A program made the translations under genes and the position numbers. Below are positions 31,502 through 42,437 of a stretch of 64,000 bases of DNA, one piece after another. The notes beneath the pieces were generated by a model. The model did no database searches, was not told where the DNA came from, and was given only the letters and a program-made list of their open reading frames with translations. The DNA lies in NCBI GenBank assembly GCA_037178625.1, contig CM074137.1, positions 2,294,001 through 2,358,000 of the forward strand, in the 5' to 3' direction. This DNA is from Skeletonema tropicum (lineage: Eukaryota; Bacillariophyta; Thalassiosirophyceae; Thalassiosirales; Thalassiosiraceae). The first letter of the stretch is position 1. Every line of letters starts with the position of its first letter.

Positions 31502-33208
31502 TTATTCATTAGTTCTAGAACGTATCGACCCAACAAGTGCATTTATCTTCCTCCTCCTCGATAACAAAAAGTTAATGTACAAATGAGCACATGCCATCTT
31601 CCCCGCAACAATCTTCAAAGGCAATCGAGTCCCCACATTTGTACTACCACCAAATGCAAAACCCCAAAATGCCTGAACTGCATCTCCAAACAGTACAGCA
31701 CCAACAAGTACTTCCAACACTAGCGAAATTTGTGATACCAACCTAGCCAAAGTACGCTGTCGTTGGAATGAATCTGCCTTCCTCCACTGATCCGATGATA
31801 TGACTATACTCATGAATGCATCCAAAATCGACCGAGCTGTGGACAATATCCCCTGACAGAATTTACCAGTCACACCCTCCGATGTACTGAATGCTAAGGA
31901 TAGTACATCCGACACCACCCAGATAATCGAAATTACCTCCCGCAATAGAATAGGTGTAAGCATAATCAATGGTATAATCACCCCACCCGACGATTGAGAT
32001 AAGAACCACGGAGGTCCCGATTGAGATAATACATCCAATAGCTGCGACGTGGCATCCACCTCTGCTCCACCACTACCCTCTGGTGTTGTTGTTCCTGCCG
32101 CTGCAGCACTAGCCGCAGTATTTTGAATGGAAATCACTTGCCTTCTCAACCCAGACACAAAGTCCACTCCACTCCCACTACTACCACCTCCACCACCAAA
32201 CCACCCTAACCACACCACCAAAATGGAACAATAAAATAAATATTGTCCCACTGGATCCAATGCCACCAATTCCAAATGACGACGTGCATTCCGTAATCCC
32301 ATGGTTGGTATACGTTGCGCACCCAATAGAACCGCACCGACTAATGCAGAGATGTGTTTGGCCATGGCCAATAAGAGTGTTTGTTGAAGTAATTGATATT
32401 TGGTAGTAGAGTTGAGAATTGTTTTCGAGAGTTGTGCCGAAGACGAGGAGGATTTGATTGCAGTAGCAGCAGTGGGAAAGGGGGGCAATACCAGACACGC
32501 CATTCCAAGTACACTTGCCAATAGAGATAACACGCATTGTAATAAATGTGTCCCCCCATGAGTTTTGAGGAAGTAGTTGGCAATTACTGCTGATGTCGAT
32601 GGTTGTACAAATTGTTGATTTTGTTGATGATTATGTCCGTATTGATAGTAGGCCATCATTGTGGTTGCTTTTGTAGCAGCTGAAGCTGTAGACATTTCAT
32701 CCCCTTCTTCACCATTATCATTACGAATAATCTCCTCATCATCATCATCCTCAACATCCAATCCAGCCGTACCAAGCGACAAACCCAACGAAACTAATGC
32801 CGAGTCAAACGTACGTTCCTGGAATGGTAATTTATCCTTTCGTAATATGTGAGCACGTGCACGTATGGCTTCACCAAGTGAGGCGGCGGTGTTGGACGAG
32901 TCTTTCATGGCTGTGTTGATGGCTACTTTTGCATCTTCGTCTTCATCATTATTGTTGTTGGTGTTTGTGTTGCTGGAGACTCCCTTTGTTTTAGATGATT
33001 TGGTCGACTTTTTCTTTTGCTTCTGTTGAGTTTCGTCGACATCAATCGCGCCTCCTCTTATATTGTCAATAATTTCAAATACATCGCGTAAATTAGTGTT
33101 GTGATCACTTCTTATGAGTGTCGTCGATGACGTAATTGAACATGGAATAGTAGCGGCCACCGATGATTGAGCTGCCGCTACAATGAGACATTTTGATTGG
33201 AGCTTCAT
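31502..33208 (-). CDS. Hypothetical membrane protein with signal peptide and Ala-rich luminal segments, 568 aa
   Basis: MKLQSKCLIVAAAQSSVAAT looks like a signal peptide; a following IIDNIRGGAI motif is frequent at the start of mature diatom secretory or plastid proteins. A Lys/Ser/Asn-rich acidic linker (residues about 60-190) precedes at least five hydrophobic segments (around LLQCVLSLLASVLGMACLVL, LLLAMAKHISALVGAVLLGA, YLFYCSILVVWLGWFGGGGG, IIPLIMLTPILLREVISIIW and VLEVLVGAVLFGDAVQAFWG). No known domain recognised. Single exon, convergent with the ATPase gene. Confidence 0.7.
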   Translation of the reverse strand: MKLQSKCLIVAAAQSSVAATIPCSITSSTTLIRSDHNTNLRDVFEIIDNIRGGAIDVDETQQKQKKKSTKSSKTKGVSSNTNTNNNNDEDEDAKVAINTAMKDSSNTAASLGEAIRARAHILRKDKLPFQERTFDSALVSLGLSLGTAGLDVEDDDDEEIIRNDNGEEGDEMSTASAATKATTMMAYYQYGHNHQQNQQFVQPSTSAVIANYFLKTHGGTHLLQCVLSLLASVLGMACLVLPPFPTAATAIKSSSSSAQLSKTILNSTTKYQLLQQTLLLAMAKHISALVGAVLLGAQRIPTMGLRNARRHLELVALDPVGQYLFYCSILVVWLGWFGGGGGSSGSGVDFVSGLRRQVISIQNTAASAAAAGTTTPEGSGGAEVDATSQLLDVLSQSGPPWFLSQSSGGVIIPLIMLTPILLREVISIIWVVSDVLSLAFSTSEGVTGKFCQGILSTARSILDAFMSIVISSDQWRKADSFQRQRTLARLVSQISLVLEVLVGAVLFGDAVQAFWGFAFGGSTNVGTRLPLKIVAGKMACAHLYINFLLSRRRKINALVGSIRSRTNE

Positions 33209-33343
33209 TATTTTATCACCACTTCGTATGGTGGAGTTTCTTCACACAGCTTGCGTAGATGTGATGAAGCTGCAGCGTAAGAAGATACTTATGCACGCCC
33301 AAAACGACATGGAGCTGATGTTTGAGGTGGAAGGTGGAAGTGA

Positions 33344-33857
33344 ATAAGCCCAGACAGACCTCAAATCCGTCGGCCGGGCCCATTTTTTTTAGATCTCCAC
33401 CATGACGGCCGCCTAATAAGCCCCTATATTTTATTCTCGATAACTTTTATTATGAAGCAGATATATACTATACCATTGATACTTACCTGTAGAGTATGTT
33501 TAGGAGAGCATATGGTATTAAAGAATCGTAGTAATATCTTATTTTCTCGCCGAGATATGCATTTTGGGGTTTACTATGAGCTTGTCTAACTTTACTGATG
33601 GACAAATTTGGCAGGCATGCCCATAGTAAACCCCAAAATGCATATCTCGGCGAGAAAATAAGATATAAGTACGATTCTTGGATACCATATGATCTCATAA
33701 GTATACTCTACAGGTCTGCATCATTGGTTTAGCATATATCTCCGTTATAGTAGAAATTAAAGTTATGGGCTAGTCAGGCGGCCGCCATGGTGGAGGTCTC
33801 AAAAAAATGGGCCCGGCCGACGAATTGGTGGCGGGAACGGAGACTGTCTGGGCTTAT
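33344..33857. mobile_element. Foldback (snap-back) element, 514 bp
   Basis: Nearly the whole length is one imperfect palindrome. Outer arms: ATAAGCCCAGACAG at 33344 and its reverse complement ending at 33857. Middle arms: GTCGGCCGGGCCCATTTTTT with CTCCACCATG and GGCCGCC at 33371-33415, mirrored at 33778-33826. Inner arms: ACCTGTAGAGTAT through TTTTCTCGCCGAGATATGCA and TTTTGGGGTTTACTATG at 33486-33571, mirrored at 33626-33718. The loop is about 33572-33625. No transposase. A clear target duplication was not found. Confidence 0.85.
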
Positions 33858-34369
33858 AGTGGGGAAGAAGGGGGATATCTGGTATTTGAAGGTGTTGTGG
33901 GCGCGGCGGGGGCAGTACCTAGGAGTACATACTCAAGTATTATTTCGCCAGTCATCTAGTAGTTACTTTTTAGTGCGGAACGGTACTCCTGTACCTGGTT
34001 TAGTACCGATGTGAGCAGTAGTAATTCTACTAGTTCCTACAGTTGGACTCGAGTGCGGGATTATGTGCGGATGCGCACTAAAACGGTCGATCGTGCGCAC
34101 TCTCTAGAATGTAAAATGAGAGGATAATCAGGTCACTCCGTGAAGCGCCCCCGGAGGGACGATAATAATATAACAGAAATTTTAAAGTACGTCTGATTAG
34201 CCCCGGGGGCGGTTGGCACGCCAAAGTAGTTTTGTTGGTAGAAGTACGTGTAAAACAGATAAGTGAGAGCAAACAGGAAAGAAGGTCAAATGTAAGAGTG
34301 GATTAATTTGTTGAAGCATACAAGCATAATAGTTCATGTGTATATATGTATATTGATTATACGTTAGTG
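33858..34369. other. Intergenic, GC hairpin
   Basis: No gene. GCGCCCCCGGAG near 34145 and CCCCGGGGGCGG near 34201 are partly complementary and could pair. This lies just past the helicase 3' end, where an element terminus would be expected if the helicase belongs to a transposon. Confidence 0.4.
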
Positions 34370-36523
34370 TTACAAGTTTTCATTATTTGATGTGAGGTCA
34401 TTGTACCAGTCAAGAAGAAATTCACAGCCACCTTGGTAAGTCCTCTCTTCTGCGGTTGGGTTGGGATCTACTGCAGCAATCCTCTCCTCTATTATAGTTT
34501 TTGATGTTGCTGCTCTGACTCTAATATCTTCAAGGTATGCCTTCCGGGTTGCATATGCGTCTGTGGTCCCAATTTTCATGAGCACATGCCTTGACAGGTC
34601 ACTAGCAGGTTTGTTACCAATTGCAAGACAGCTCAAATCTTCCACCCTAGATGTGGCTACAAGCTCCAACCCAGGTGTAGACCCTTTTCCTTTATTGCCT
34701 GTTGGGTAGTGTACAGTTAGACACTGAAATTGCTTGCCAGGCCCTACAGTCATTCCCTGACTCTTGTGGATGGACAGGGCCTTGCAGCACCTGAGTGGGA
34801 GCGCTCGAACACTGCAACACTTCCTTTCACATCTCTCCTCCACCATTGGTATAGGGATGCATGTACGCGGGAGGTCAGGGAAGAACTTGTCCGCTTCTGG
34901 TATATCCGAGTCAGGGAAGTCAACTATTGCATACTGAATTTTGTTATCTTCACCATCACCATGAGCGTATGGGCCCTCTCTTGTCTTGTAACAGGGATCA
35001 TGGACAGTTCCCACAGCACCATTCATCAAACCCAGTTCTACCAAAAAGTTCTTGAGCAGCATTACCTTCGCATCTTTACAAAATGCATTCTGTTTGGGAT
35101 AGCGGACCTCCTTCACACAGCAATTGTTACCATCAGAGCGAATGGAAGAGAATTCTGCAGTGACTTTTGCAATGGGAGCATGAAGATCATTCTGAAGGTA
35201 ATCATGAGTGATTCTAGAGGCAGCTTTCCAGGTTGGCACCAGATGCAAAGAATGCTTCAGAAACTTCTCTTTCTCATTTTCGCCCAATTTATCAATGTGC
35301 CTGCTCAACAGCAGGCCTGCATCATCCCTTGTCACATTGCCAGTTCTCATATGATCAAGGACCTCAAGAAATCTTTCATTTGTTTGACGCAAAACATCAT
35401 TCAATACTATCACATAAGATTCTGTTACAGCTTCATCCAGAGGGTTCAAGAAGTCATGGAAGGCACACTTCCCCATTGCATTAGATGTTCCAGGTGCAGG
35501 TGTTTTCGTAGAATAGACTGCAGTCTTTGCAACAGGAGGCAGTTGGTTTGTGTCCCCAATCACAGCAACATATGGTATCCCACCATGAGGCCTTTCGGAC
35601 ACGTCAAGAGGAAGGACTAGGTCATCCTGTGCCGGCTCCTGTTCTACAAGTTCACCCTGCTCGTCACTGTCAAGCACAGCTACATCTTGCCTCCGAAACT
35701 CTTCATTGCGGTGCTTAAGCCAACCCCAGTCACCTAGTCCCATCATGCTGGATTCATCGTAGAGTCTAGAGACAATGGAACAAAAACGCCGCCTAGATGC
35801 TCTGTACTCATTCACATTGGTGACTGTGCGGTCTGAAGGAGGTTTATTGAAGGCTATGCCAGTTGGGATGAATGAGCTCCTTGCATTTGTACTTCCATCA
35901 ATCAGAGCAGCAGCGCATCCCGTTGGTGCAGAGGCAACAACTGACAACTTACTCTTGTGGATGCGGTAGTTGATCATTTGAATCACTTTGATAATCCATG
36001 TCTTGCCCACACCTGGTAACCCTTCAATCAAGACATGTTGGCATGGAGGTCGCTCCGGGCGGGCATTGTTAGTGGGATCTTCTTCATGCGCAGAAGTTGC
36101 TGCCTCGAATTGATAGAGATTGTATTGGGTAAGTAGGTGGTGATATAGCACAAGCTTTTGACCTTCTGTCTGCGCATTTGCAGGTGTGTAAACTGCAGGA
36201 TCAAAATTATTGAATAATTCCCCCCCCCCCACGAGAGAAACTCTCTTTTGCTGATGGAAAAGAATAGAGTGAACGTCGAAATAATTTACGACTTTTTGCC
36301 GTCTAAATCGACGACCTCGTGACGTTATTGCGGTGATGATATCTATGTTTCGTTCGAGGTGTGTTTGATCTTTCGGCGAGCAAGTTTCCGCAAGTTCGTC
36401 AAATTTGCTTCCGACGAAGAGACAATCTCCTGTCCCTGTGAGACACATACTACCTCTCACAAACAACTTCCAAAACTTGCCACCAACAAAACTATCCGCG
36501 CGCGTGGCGCCCTTCCCAACCAT
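34370..36523 (-). CDS. PIF1-like superfamily 1 helicase, 717 aa, probably transposon-derived
   Basis: Start at ATG 36523 (MVGKGATRADS). The ATPase core is complete: Walker A GLPGVGKTW near residue 170, an APTGCAA motif Ia, Walker B DESSMMG, motif III VIGDTNQLPPV, an arginine-bearing VLRQTNERF, and the late motifs LSIHKSQGMT and LVATSRVEDL typical of PIF1/RecD-like helicases. The N-terminal ~150 residues are unassigned, and I see no Helitron Rep (HUH) motif. A run of about ten Gs encodes GGG near residue 100, a place prone to indels. Flanking repeats (foldback element, 146-bp array, direct repeats) suggest a mobile origin, for example a Helitron fragment; a host helicase is less likely. Confidence 0.85.
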   Translation of the reverse strand: MVGKGATRADSFVGGKFWKLFVRGSMCLTGTGDCLFVGSKFDELAETCSPKDQTHLERNIDIITAITSRGRRFRRQKVVNYFDVHSILFHQQKRVSLVGGGELFNNFDPAVYTPANAQTEGQKLVLYHHLLTQYNLYQFEAATSAHEEDPTNNARPERPPCQHVLIEGLPGVGKTWIIKVIQMINYRIHKSKLSVVASAPTGCAAALIDGSTNARSSFIPTGIAFNKPPSDRTVTNVNEYRASRRRFCSIVSRLYDESSMMGLGDWGWLKHRNEEFRRQDVAVLDSDEQGELVEQEPAQDDLVLPLDVSERPHGGIPYVAVIGDTNQLPPVAKTAVYSTKTPAPGTSNAMGKCAFHDFLNPLDEAVTESYVIVLNDVLRQTNERFLEVLDHMRTGNVTRDDAGLLLSRHIDKLGENEKEKFLKHSLHLVPTWKAASRITHDYLQNDLHAPIAKVTAEFSSIRSDGNNCCVKEVRYPKQNAFCKDAKVMLLKNFLVELGLMNGAVGTVHDPCYKTREGPYAHGDGEDNKIQYAIVDFPDSDIPEADKFFPDLPRTCIPIPMVEERCERKCCSVRALPLRCCKALSIHKSQGMTVGPGKQFQCLTVHYPTGNKGKGSTPGLELVATSRVEDLSCLAIGNKPASDLSRHVLMKIGTTDAYATRKAYLEDIRVRAATSKTIIEERIAAVDPNPTAEERTYQGGCEFLLDWYNDLTSNNENL

Positions 36524-36583
36524 GGTAGGTAAGAGCAAAAGTACATAAGTAACAAGCTAACCATGCCATCTTCGGGCATCAGA
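36508..36583. repeat. Direct repeat bracketing the 146-bp array, copy 1
   Basis: CTTCCCAACCATGGTAGGTA, then AGAGCAAAAGTACATAAGTA and a run into GGGCATCAGAT closely matches 37478-37552. It includes the helicase start codon. A weaker match (CAAAACTTGCC) extends about 40 bp further outward. Confidence 0.85.
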
Positions 36584-36593
36584 TAATCAGAGA

Positions 36594-37405
36594 GGAGGGT
36601 GTAATCCAGACAGTTGGCACGAAGTGTCATCAATAATAATCACAGTTCGGGCGAAGCCCTCACAAAAGTGTCATCAATAACAATCACAGTTCGGGCGAAG
36701 CCCTCACAAAAGACACTTCTCGTAATGCTGCGCCGTCTATGATTGGTTGGCACGATGTAAGATCCCAAAAAGCGACCGCCGAGGAGGGTGTAATCCAGAC
36801 AGTTGGCACGACGTGTAATCAAATAATAATCACAGTTCGGGCGAAGCCCTCACAAAAGACACTTCTCGTAATGCTGCGCCGTTTATGATTGGTTGGCACG
36901 ATGTAAGATCCCAAAAAGCGACCGCTAAGGAGGGTGTAATCCAGACAGTTGGCACGACGTGTAATCAAACAATAATCACAGTTCGGGCGAAGCCCTCACG
37001 AAAGACACTTCTCGTAATGCTGCGCCGTCTATGATTGGTTGGCACGATGTAAGATCCCAAAAAGCGACCGCTAAGGAGGGTGTAATCCAGACAGTTGGCA
37101 CGACGTGTAATCAAATAATAATCACAGTTCGGGCGAAGCCCTCACAAAAGACACTTCTCATAATGCTGCGCCGTCTATGATTGGTTGGCACGATGTAAGA
37201 TCCCAAAAAGCGACCGCTAAGGAGGGTGTAATCCAGACAGTTGGCACGACGTGTAATCAAATAATAATCACAGTTCGGGCGAAGCCCTCACAAAAGACAC
37301 TTCTCGTAATGCTGCGCCGTCTATGATTGGTTGGCACGATGTAAGATCCCAAAAAGCGACCGCTAAAAGGAGGGTGTAATCCAGACAGTTGGCACGACGT
37401 GTAAT
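36594..37405. repeat. Tandem array, 146-bp unit, about 5.3 copies
   Basis: The marker GGAGGGTGTAATCCAGACAG starts at 36594, 36783, 36929, 37075, 37221 and 37369. Intervals are 189, 146, 146, 146 and 148. The first unit carries an extra ~43-bp internal duplication (CAATAATAATCACAGTTCGG block). Units differ by only a few bases. Each has TTCGGGCGAAGCCCT (small hairpin) and TGATTGGTTGGCACGA (inverted CCAAT). Confidence 0.95.
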
Positions 37406-37477
37406 CAGTTCGTTGAAACTCTAGGAGTAGGTACTTAGACACCTCAAAACTTGCCGCCAGCCCGCGCAGCGTGCGCG

Positions 37478-37552
37478 CAACTTCCCAACCATGGTAGGTA
37501 AGAGCAAAAGTACATAAGTACAAGCTAACCATGCCCTCTTTAGGACATCAGA
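37478..37552. repeat. Direct repeat bracketing the 146-bp array, copy 2
   Basis: Second copy of 36508-36583, in the same orientation, with a few substitutions and a one-base deletion. Confidence 0.85.
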
Positions 37553-37831
37553 TGGACTTTATCGACTATCCAACTATCGGGTCAGGTGGTCAATGGTATG
37601 GAAAGCTTAAGTTTAAACTATTGCAACAATCCCCCGGGGATTCTAATTTATCTTGATTTTGTTCTTCCAGATGGGAGTCTTTCTGTCAATTTTGATCCAG
37701 GCGTGGTAAATAGCATTAACCCCCATTAACCCTACATGCCCACACCCACGTGAAAAAGGGCCCCCTCCGGGGGCAAAAATGACATCATCTTAGATCAGCT
37801 ACAACCCTTCCATGTGAAATTGGAAAAAATA
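37553..37831. other. Promoter side of the ATPase-domain gene
   Basis: No ORF. GGGCCCCCTCCGGGGGC near 37760 can form a GC hairpin. Confidence 0.4.
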
Positions 37832-40800
37832 ATGAAGATGAGCAATCAACAGCAACTGGATCTCGTGTCGATGAACTTGAAGCAATGGACCGTCGGTGCC
37901 GTTGAGTCGCTGAGATCAAAAGGCGAACGAAATAAACAAAATCTAGACGAAATAATTTGCTCTCAAGAGTACCTGTCATGTGCTTTGAAAATTTCTCACT
38001 CCCTTGCACATCAGCTGTCTACCATCGAAGAAGAGAGGTGTAATAATAATGATGATGATGATGATGAAAAGAGCCCTTCTGAGCAAAACATCAATGATAT
38101 TGCTTTTCCGACCATAATAGAGACGACCAATGAATCGTGGATTTCTGTGTACTGCACGAAGAAAGAATCGATAGCAGCCGAAGGAGAAAAGACGGATGAA
38201 ATTAGAGCACATGATAAGAGCACAAATGCTAACGAGAGCGACGAGGGATGCATAGAATCTAAGGATGCCGATATTGAGCCACTTTTGAATCCCGCAGAGA
38301 TGCATAACTTGGCACAGCAGTTTTCTTCTGCGTTGCTTGAACATGATAAGAATTCTGGAGAAACAGTTGATTATTTGAATGTTCGAGGCGCTACTTTGAA
38401 TGAGGGTGCAGTTGATAGATTAACTCTCAGCAATAATGGAAAACTGGCAATACGCTCATTGGGGATTGCATTCTATGAGCTCTTTTCGGGCGGACACCTC
38501 ACAGCTAGGGCGGGAGACTTAGTTAAGACGGCTGCTGAGTCAGATGATGGGGGAGACAATGAATCGTTTGGTTATAATCCGACCAAACGAAGATCACAAA
38601 ACAATACCAACCTAGATGGTTATTCATCACAAAAGCAGATTGGACTAGCGCCATCGACAGCATCGATATCTGTAGAGCCACTGAGGTTGCTGGGCTTGCC
38701 CACTGCTCTTTGTGACATGATCACCAATATGCTAGATTGCGTGATTGGAGATGCTCACGGTGGTAACAGGGAAGCTTATTCATTCGTTTCTGAAGTTAGA
38801 GATGATTTGAAGCTAATGTTTGATTCTCCCAAACTATATCTCCACGGTATTGATTTGGCAAATGCTACAAATGTCGGCCTACAATTTGGAACATCCTTGT
38901 ACGGTAGAGAGACAGAGTTGCAAATGTTGAAAGAGTGTTATCAGCGATCAATATCATGTGAGTGTGAGGTGGCATTGGTTTGCGGGCCATCGGGTATAGG
39001 CAAATCAAAGCTCTCGCAAGAATTTGCTCGCTCTGTCAATGACAATGGCAAAAGCATATTTTTATCTGGACGCTTCGATAAACTTGAGTCGCAGCCTCTT
39101 CATGCCATCTGCTCTGCGTTTGATAAGTATTGCGCTTGGGTGAGTGTGGAAGATCAGTTGACTGCTGGACGAGTATTTACTGCTTTGAAGGAGATTGTGG
39201 GGGAGGAGATGGACTGCCTTGTTGCAGTAATGCCGAGTCTGGCGAATATTGTTGGTGACGACTTCAATGCCAATCAAAGCAACGAGAACAACACAGCAGT
39301 GGACGCACAAAAGAAGCTGCGCTATCTGTTTTGTCAATTTGTTGAAGTCATAGCGAGATGTAACGAGGAGCCTCTGATACTCTTCCTTGACGATTGTCAA
39401 TGGATAGACAGCGCTTCTGTTGCGCTTCTATATGAGATATTGATGATGTCGGGGTCATCTATCCGAGATCGCCGCTTTTTCTTCTTCGGGGCATGTCGTG
39501 ATGATGAAATGAGTGAATCTCACCCTCTCCATAAAATGCTCACGACTGTGAACAGTTTGTGTGGAACCAAGATGACCAAGATTCATCTTACATTAATGAG
39601 CAAAGGTACTTTGAACGAGTTTGTGTCGACTGAATTGTCTTTACTACCGCGCGTCACCCGCCCTCTTGCTGACATTCTGCACCATCAAACGAAGGGGAGT
39701 CCACTTTTTGTGAAGCAAGTGATGATGGAATTGTACAGGCAGAAAATGCTTTATCCTTCTCTCTCTCGTCGTCGATGGGTGTGGGAAGCTGACAAAATTG
39801 CTGGCATGAATATTCCAGAGAATGTTGCTACGTTCATCACAAAGTCTTTAGATCGTTTGCCTCCTGAAGTACTTTCTGCCTTAATCGTTCTGTCATGCTT
39901 CGGTACAAGGACCGACACTTCGTTGATAGAACTGTTGGAAAGAGAAATAGGGCAACCACTCTCAGCTCCACTTAACGACGCTGTCGCTCACAGTGTGCTT
40001 GGAAAGAGAAACGGAGAGTTCTACTTTATGCACGATAAGCTCCAGGAAGCTGCTTACAGTAAGATGAAGCCAGAAGAACGTTGTCTCCATCACCATCGGT
40101 AAGTCAGTCTCTCATTGGTGCTATTTGTGTCTTGCTCCGGTCAAATACTCACAATGCATTCAACTCCAGGTATGGATTGGCGTTAGGATTTGTTGCAGCT
40201 AGAGAACGAGATGATAGATTACTACTGACCGCAGTCACGCATATCAATCACGGTGGGCCGCAAGCTGTCATCGACGAAGAGCAAGCTGTAGTAGTTGCGC
40301 ATCTGAACTTGGATGCAGGGAAAAAAGCTATGAAAATGTCAGACTTCTTTTCGGCATACTCATTTTTCGATCATGGCATCTCATACCTGCGGAGAGACCA
40401 TTGGAGCGAGCATTATGATTTAAGCTTGGAATTGTTCAATTTCGCGGGGAAGTGTGCCTTGATGAATGGAGAGCATGAGAGTGTCAAACTGCTGACAGAA
40501 CAAATCATGCAAAACGCCAAACGCTTTGAAGATACATTTCAGGCGATCTCCGTCACGGTTACTTTGAGGAATTGGTCTGGAAATGTGTCTGGAGCCGTGG
40601 AACTCATTAATAGCACGCTGTCAAAACTAGGAGAAGCGCTCCCTTCGGTGGCCACACCAGCTATCACCAACCTATATTTGGTCAATACGAAAGCAGCCCT
40701 CGCTGCTCTATCGGATCACAGTTTGCTGCGTTACCGGACCATGGCTGATCCCTCAAAGATTTTGGCTGTGGAGTTGTTAGTCAAACTCTATGGGTCTCTA

Positions 40801-42107
40801 ACTGCATTTGGCGAAAGAACTCTGATGTTAATCATCCCGTTGAAGGTAATACAGATATCTTTGACATACGGCATGAGCCCACACTCTCCTTCGGCTTTTG
40901 CGCAATACAGCTATTATCTCACTACCATTGATGGCAACTTTCAAGAGGGATACCGCTACGCAAAGCTTGCATTATCTTTGATGAAGAAACTAACCTTTCT
41001 TGCTCAAGAGGGCAGTACCATCTTTTGGTCGAGTCACACAAGGATACATGTTGAGCCCATGCAAAGCTCCATTGAGAGTTATCTTGATGCATATAAAGCT
41101 CACATGAAGAGTGGCAATCCATACGCCGTAGCGAGTTCCTTTACGTATAATAGTTTGTGCTTATTGTCTGGGAAGGATTTGAACACGGTTGTGTCTTCGA
41201 TGAATTACACAATCAAAGAATCAAAGTCTTACAAAATTATTGTCATCCTAAAGCTCATGGTGCCGATGTTTCGAGTTGCCTCGCGACTAAAGGGTGAATC
41301 AGATGCACCGGCACCACAGCATGATGATCTCACAGATAATGATGGAAAATACGCGACACTCTTGCACACAATGTTTTTTGCAAAGCTTTCTGAGGCGTTC
41401 ATATTCAGAGAGCTCAATGAAGCTAGAGATGCTGCCAAGAAATATTTTTCCGTCGACTCATTTGTACTTTTACCTTCAGTATTTTTCTTCGGGAAATTGT
41501 AAGCCCATGCCCATATTGGTGTCATTTCATACAGCGCACATCTTCAACAGCACTAACGTTTGGTTTTATTTTCTGCATGTCTACAAACATTTACAGCTAC
41601 TCTGGCCTGGTGTCGTTTTGGGTTGCTAGAGAGACAAATGACAAGATTGACTCAAAGAATTGGATGAAAATGGGAGTTGATTGTAAGGATGAGTTTATCA
41701 AGTTGTCAGTTTCGGTATCTACATGGAACTTTGAGAACAGTGAGTGCCGTCATCTCTATCTACGTCTACATTTTTATCTTTTCATCTTTCATATTCCGCC
41801 TCATGTTTTGCTCTCTAATATTATCTACAATGCTACGTTCACAGAATTATTTCTTCTCCAAGCTGAAGAGCAATTTTGTAGCCTTAACTTTGAACTTGCA
41901 GAAACACTGTACGATGCCGCAATATCAAGCTCCAAGATTCATAAGTTTGTGAATGAAGAGGCGTTGGCAAATGAACTTGCAGGTCATTTTTATCTTGAGA
42001 CGGGAAGAAGAAATAGATCGATACATTACTTCTCACAGGCGTTTGAGAAGTACAATGAGTGGGGTGCTGTTGCAAAGGCAAATACGCTCACTGAATATCT
42101 TGACTAG
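37832..42107 (+). CDS. Large signalling-type ATPase: kinase remnant + AAA/STAND ATPase + helical repeats, 1333 aa
   Basis: Model: exons 37832-40098, 40170-41498, 41597-41739 and 41845-42107; all GT-AG; lengths sum to 4002 nt. Around residues 185-230 is a piece like a kinase C-lobe (SLGIAFYELFSGG) without N-lobe, HRD or DFG. From about 355 comes an AAA_16-type ATPase: LYGRETELQMLKECYQ, Walker A GPSGIGKSK (about 387), Walker B LILFLDDCQW (about 517). The second half is alpha-helical, TPR-like (DAGKKAMKMSDFFSAYSFFD) and ends FYLETGRRNRSIHYFSQAFE. Family members in bacteria and diatoms usually continue into GAF plus histidine kinase or cyclase; here the gene stops. It probably acts as a sensor or scaffold ATPase. 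Exons 3 and 4 match the family order, which supports the splicing. Confidence 0.85.
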
Positions 42108-42437
42108 ATAAAGAGATGAACTACTGCTGTGAGGAGAATGGAGATAGACTGCATCGGGACCGGCAGACAATTTCACATTACCATTGCATACAAAAATATA
42201 CATTAACTTAAACAATCACTCAATGAGTAGATTACGACGATGAAGCTCACGTTGAGCACAAAGTATGAATGATGTCATGATTGTCATGAGTGAAATTTGA
42301 TACTAACTAAACATTTACTTGCAGCTACGGCTCTAGACAAAAATAGTAAAGGCTGCTACTCTCAGATTGATACTATATAAGCATAGTCTCCACAAAGATG
42401 ATTGCAATCGGTCTTGGATTCATCAACGCATCCTATT
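42108..42437. other. Intergenic between convergent genes
   Basis: 3' flanks only; nothing else seen. Confidence 0.5.

Noticed and set aside
34140..34215. Helitron 3' hairpin and CTRR end
   Set aside because: The GC inverted repeat is imperfect, and no CTRR in the right place could be confirmed by eye.
34730..35620. Plus-strand 296-codon frame
   Set aside because: Antisense of the PIF1-like helicase, whose motifs are unambiguous on the minus strand.
36594..37405. CRISPR array
   Set aside because: The units are 146 bp and contiguous without unique spacers, in a eukaryotic context; this is a satellite-like tandem repeat.
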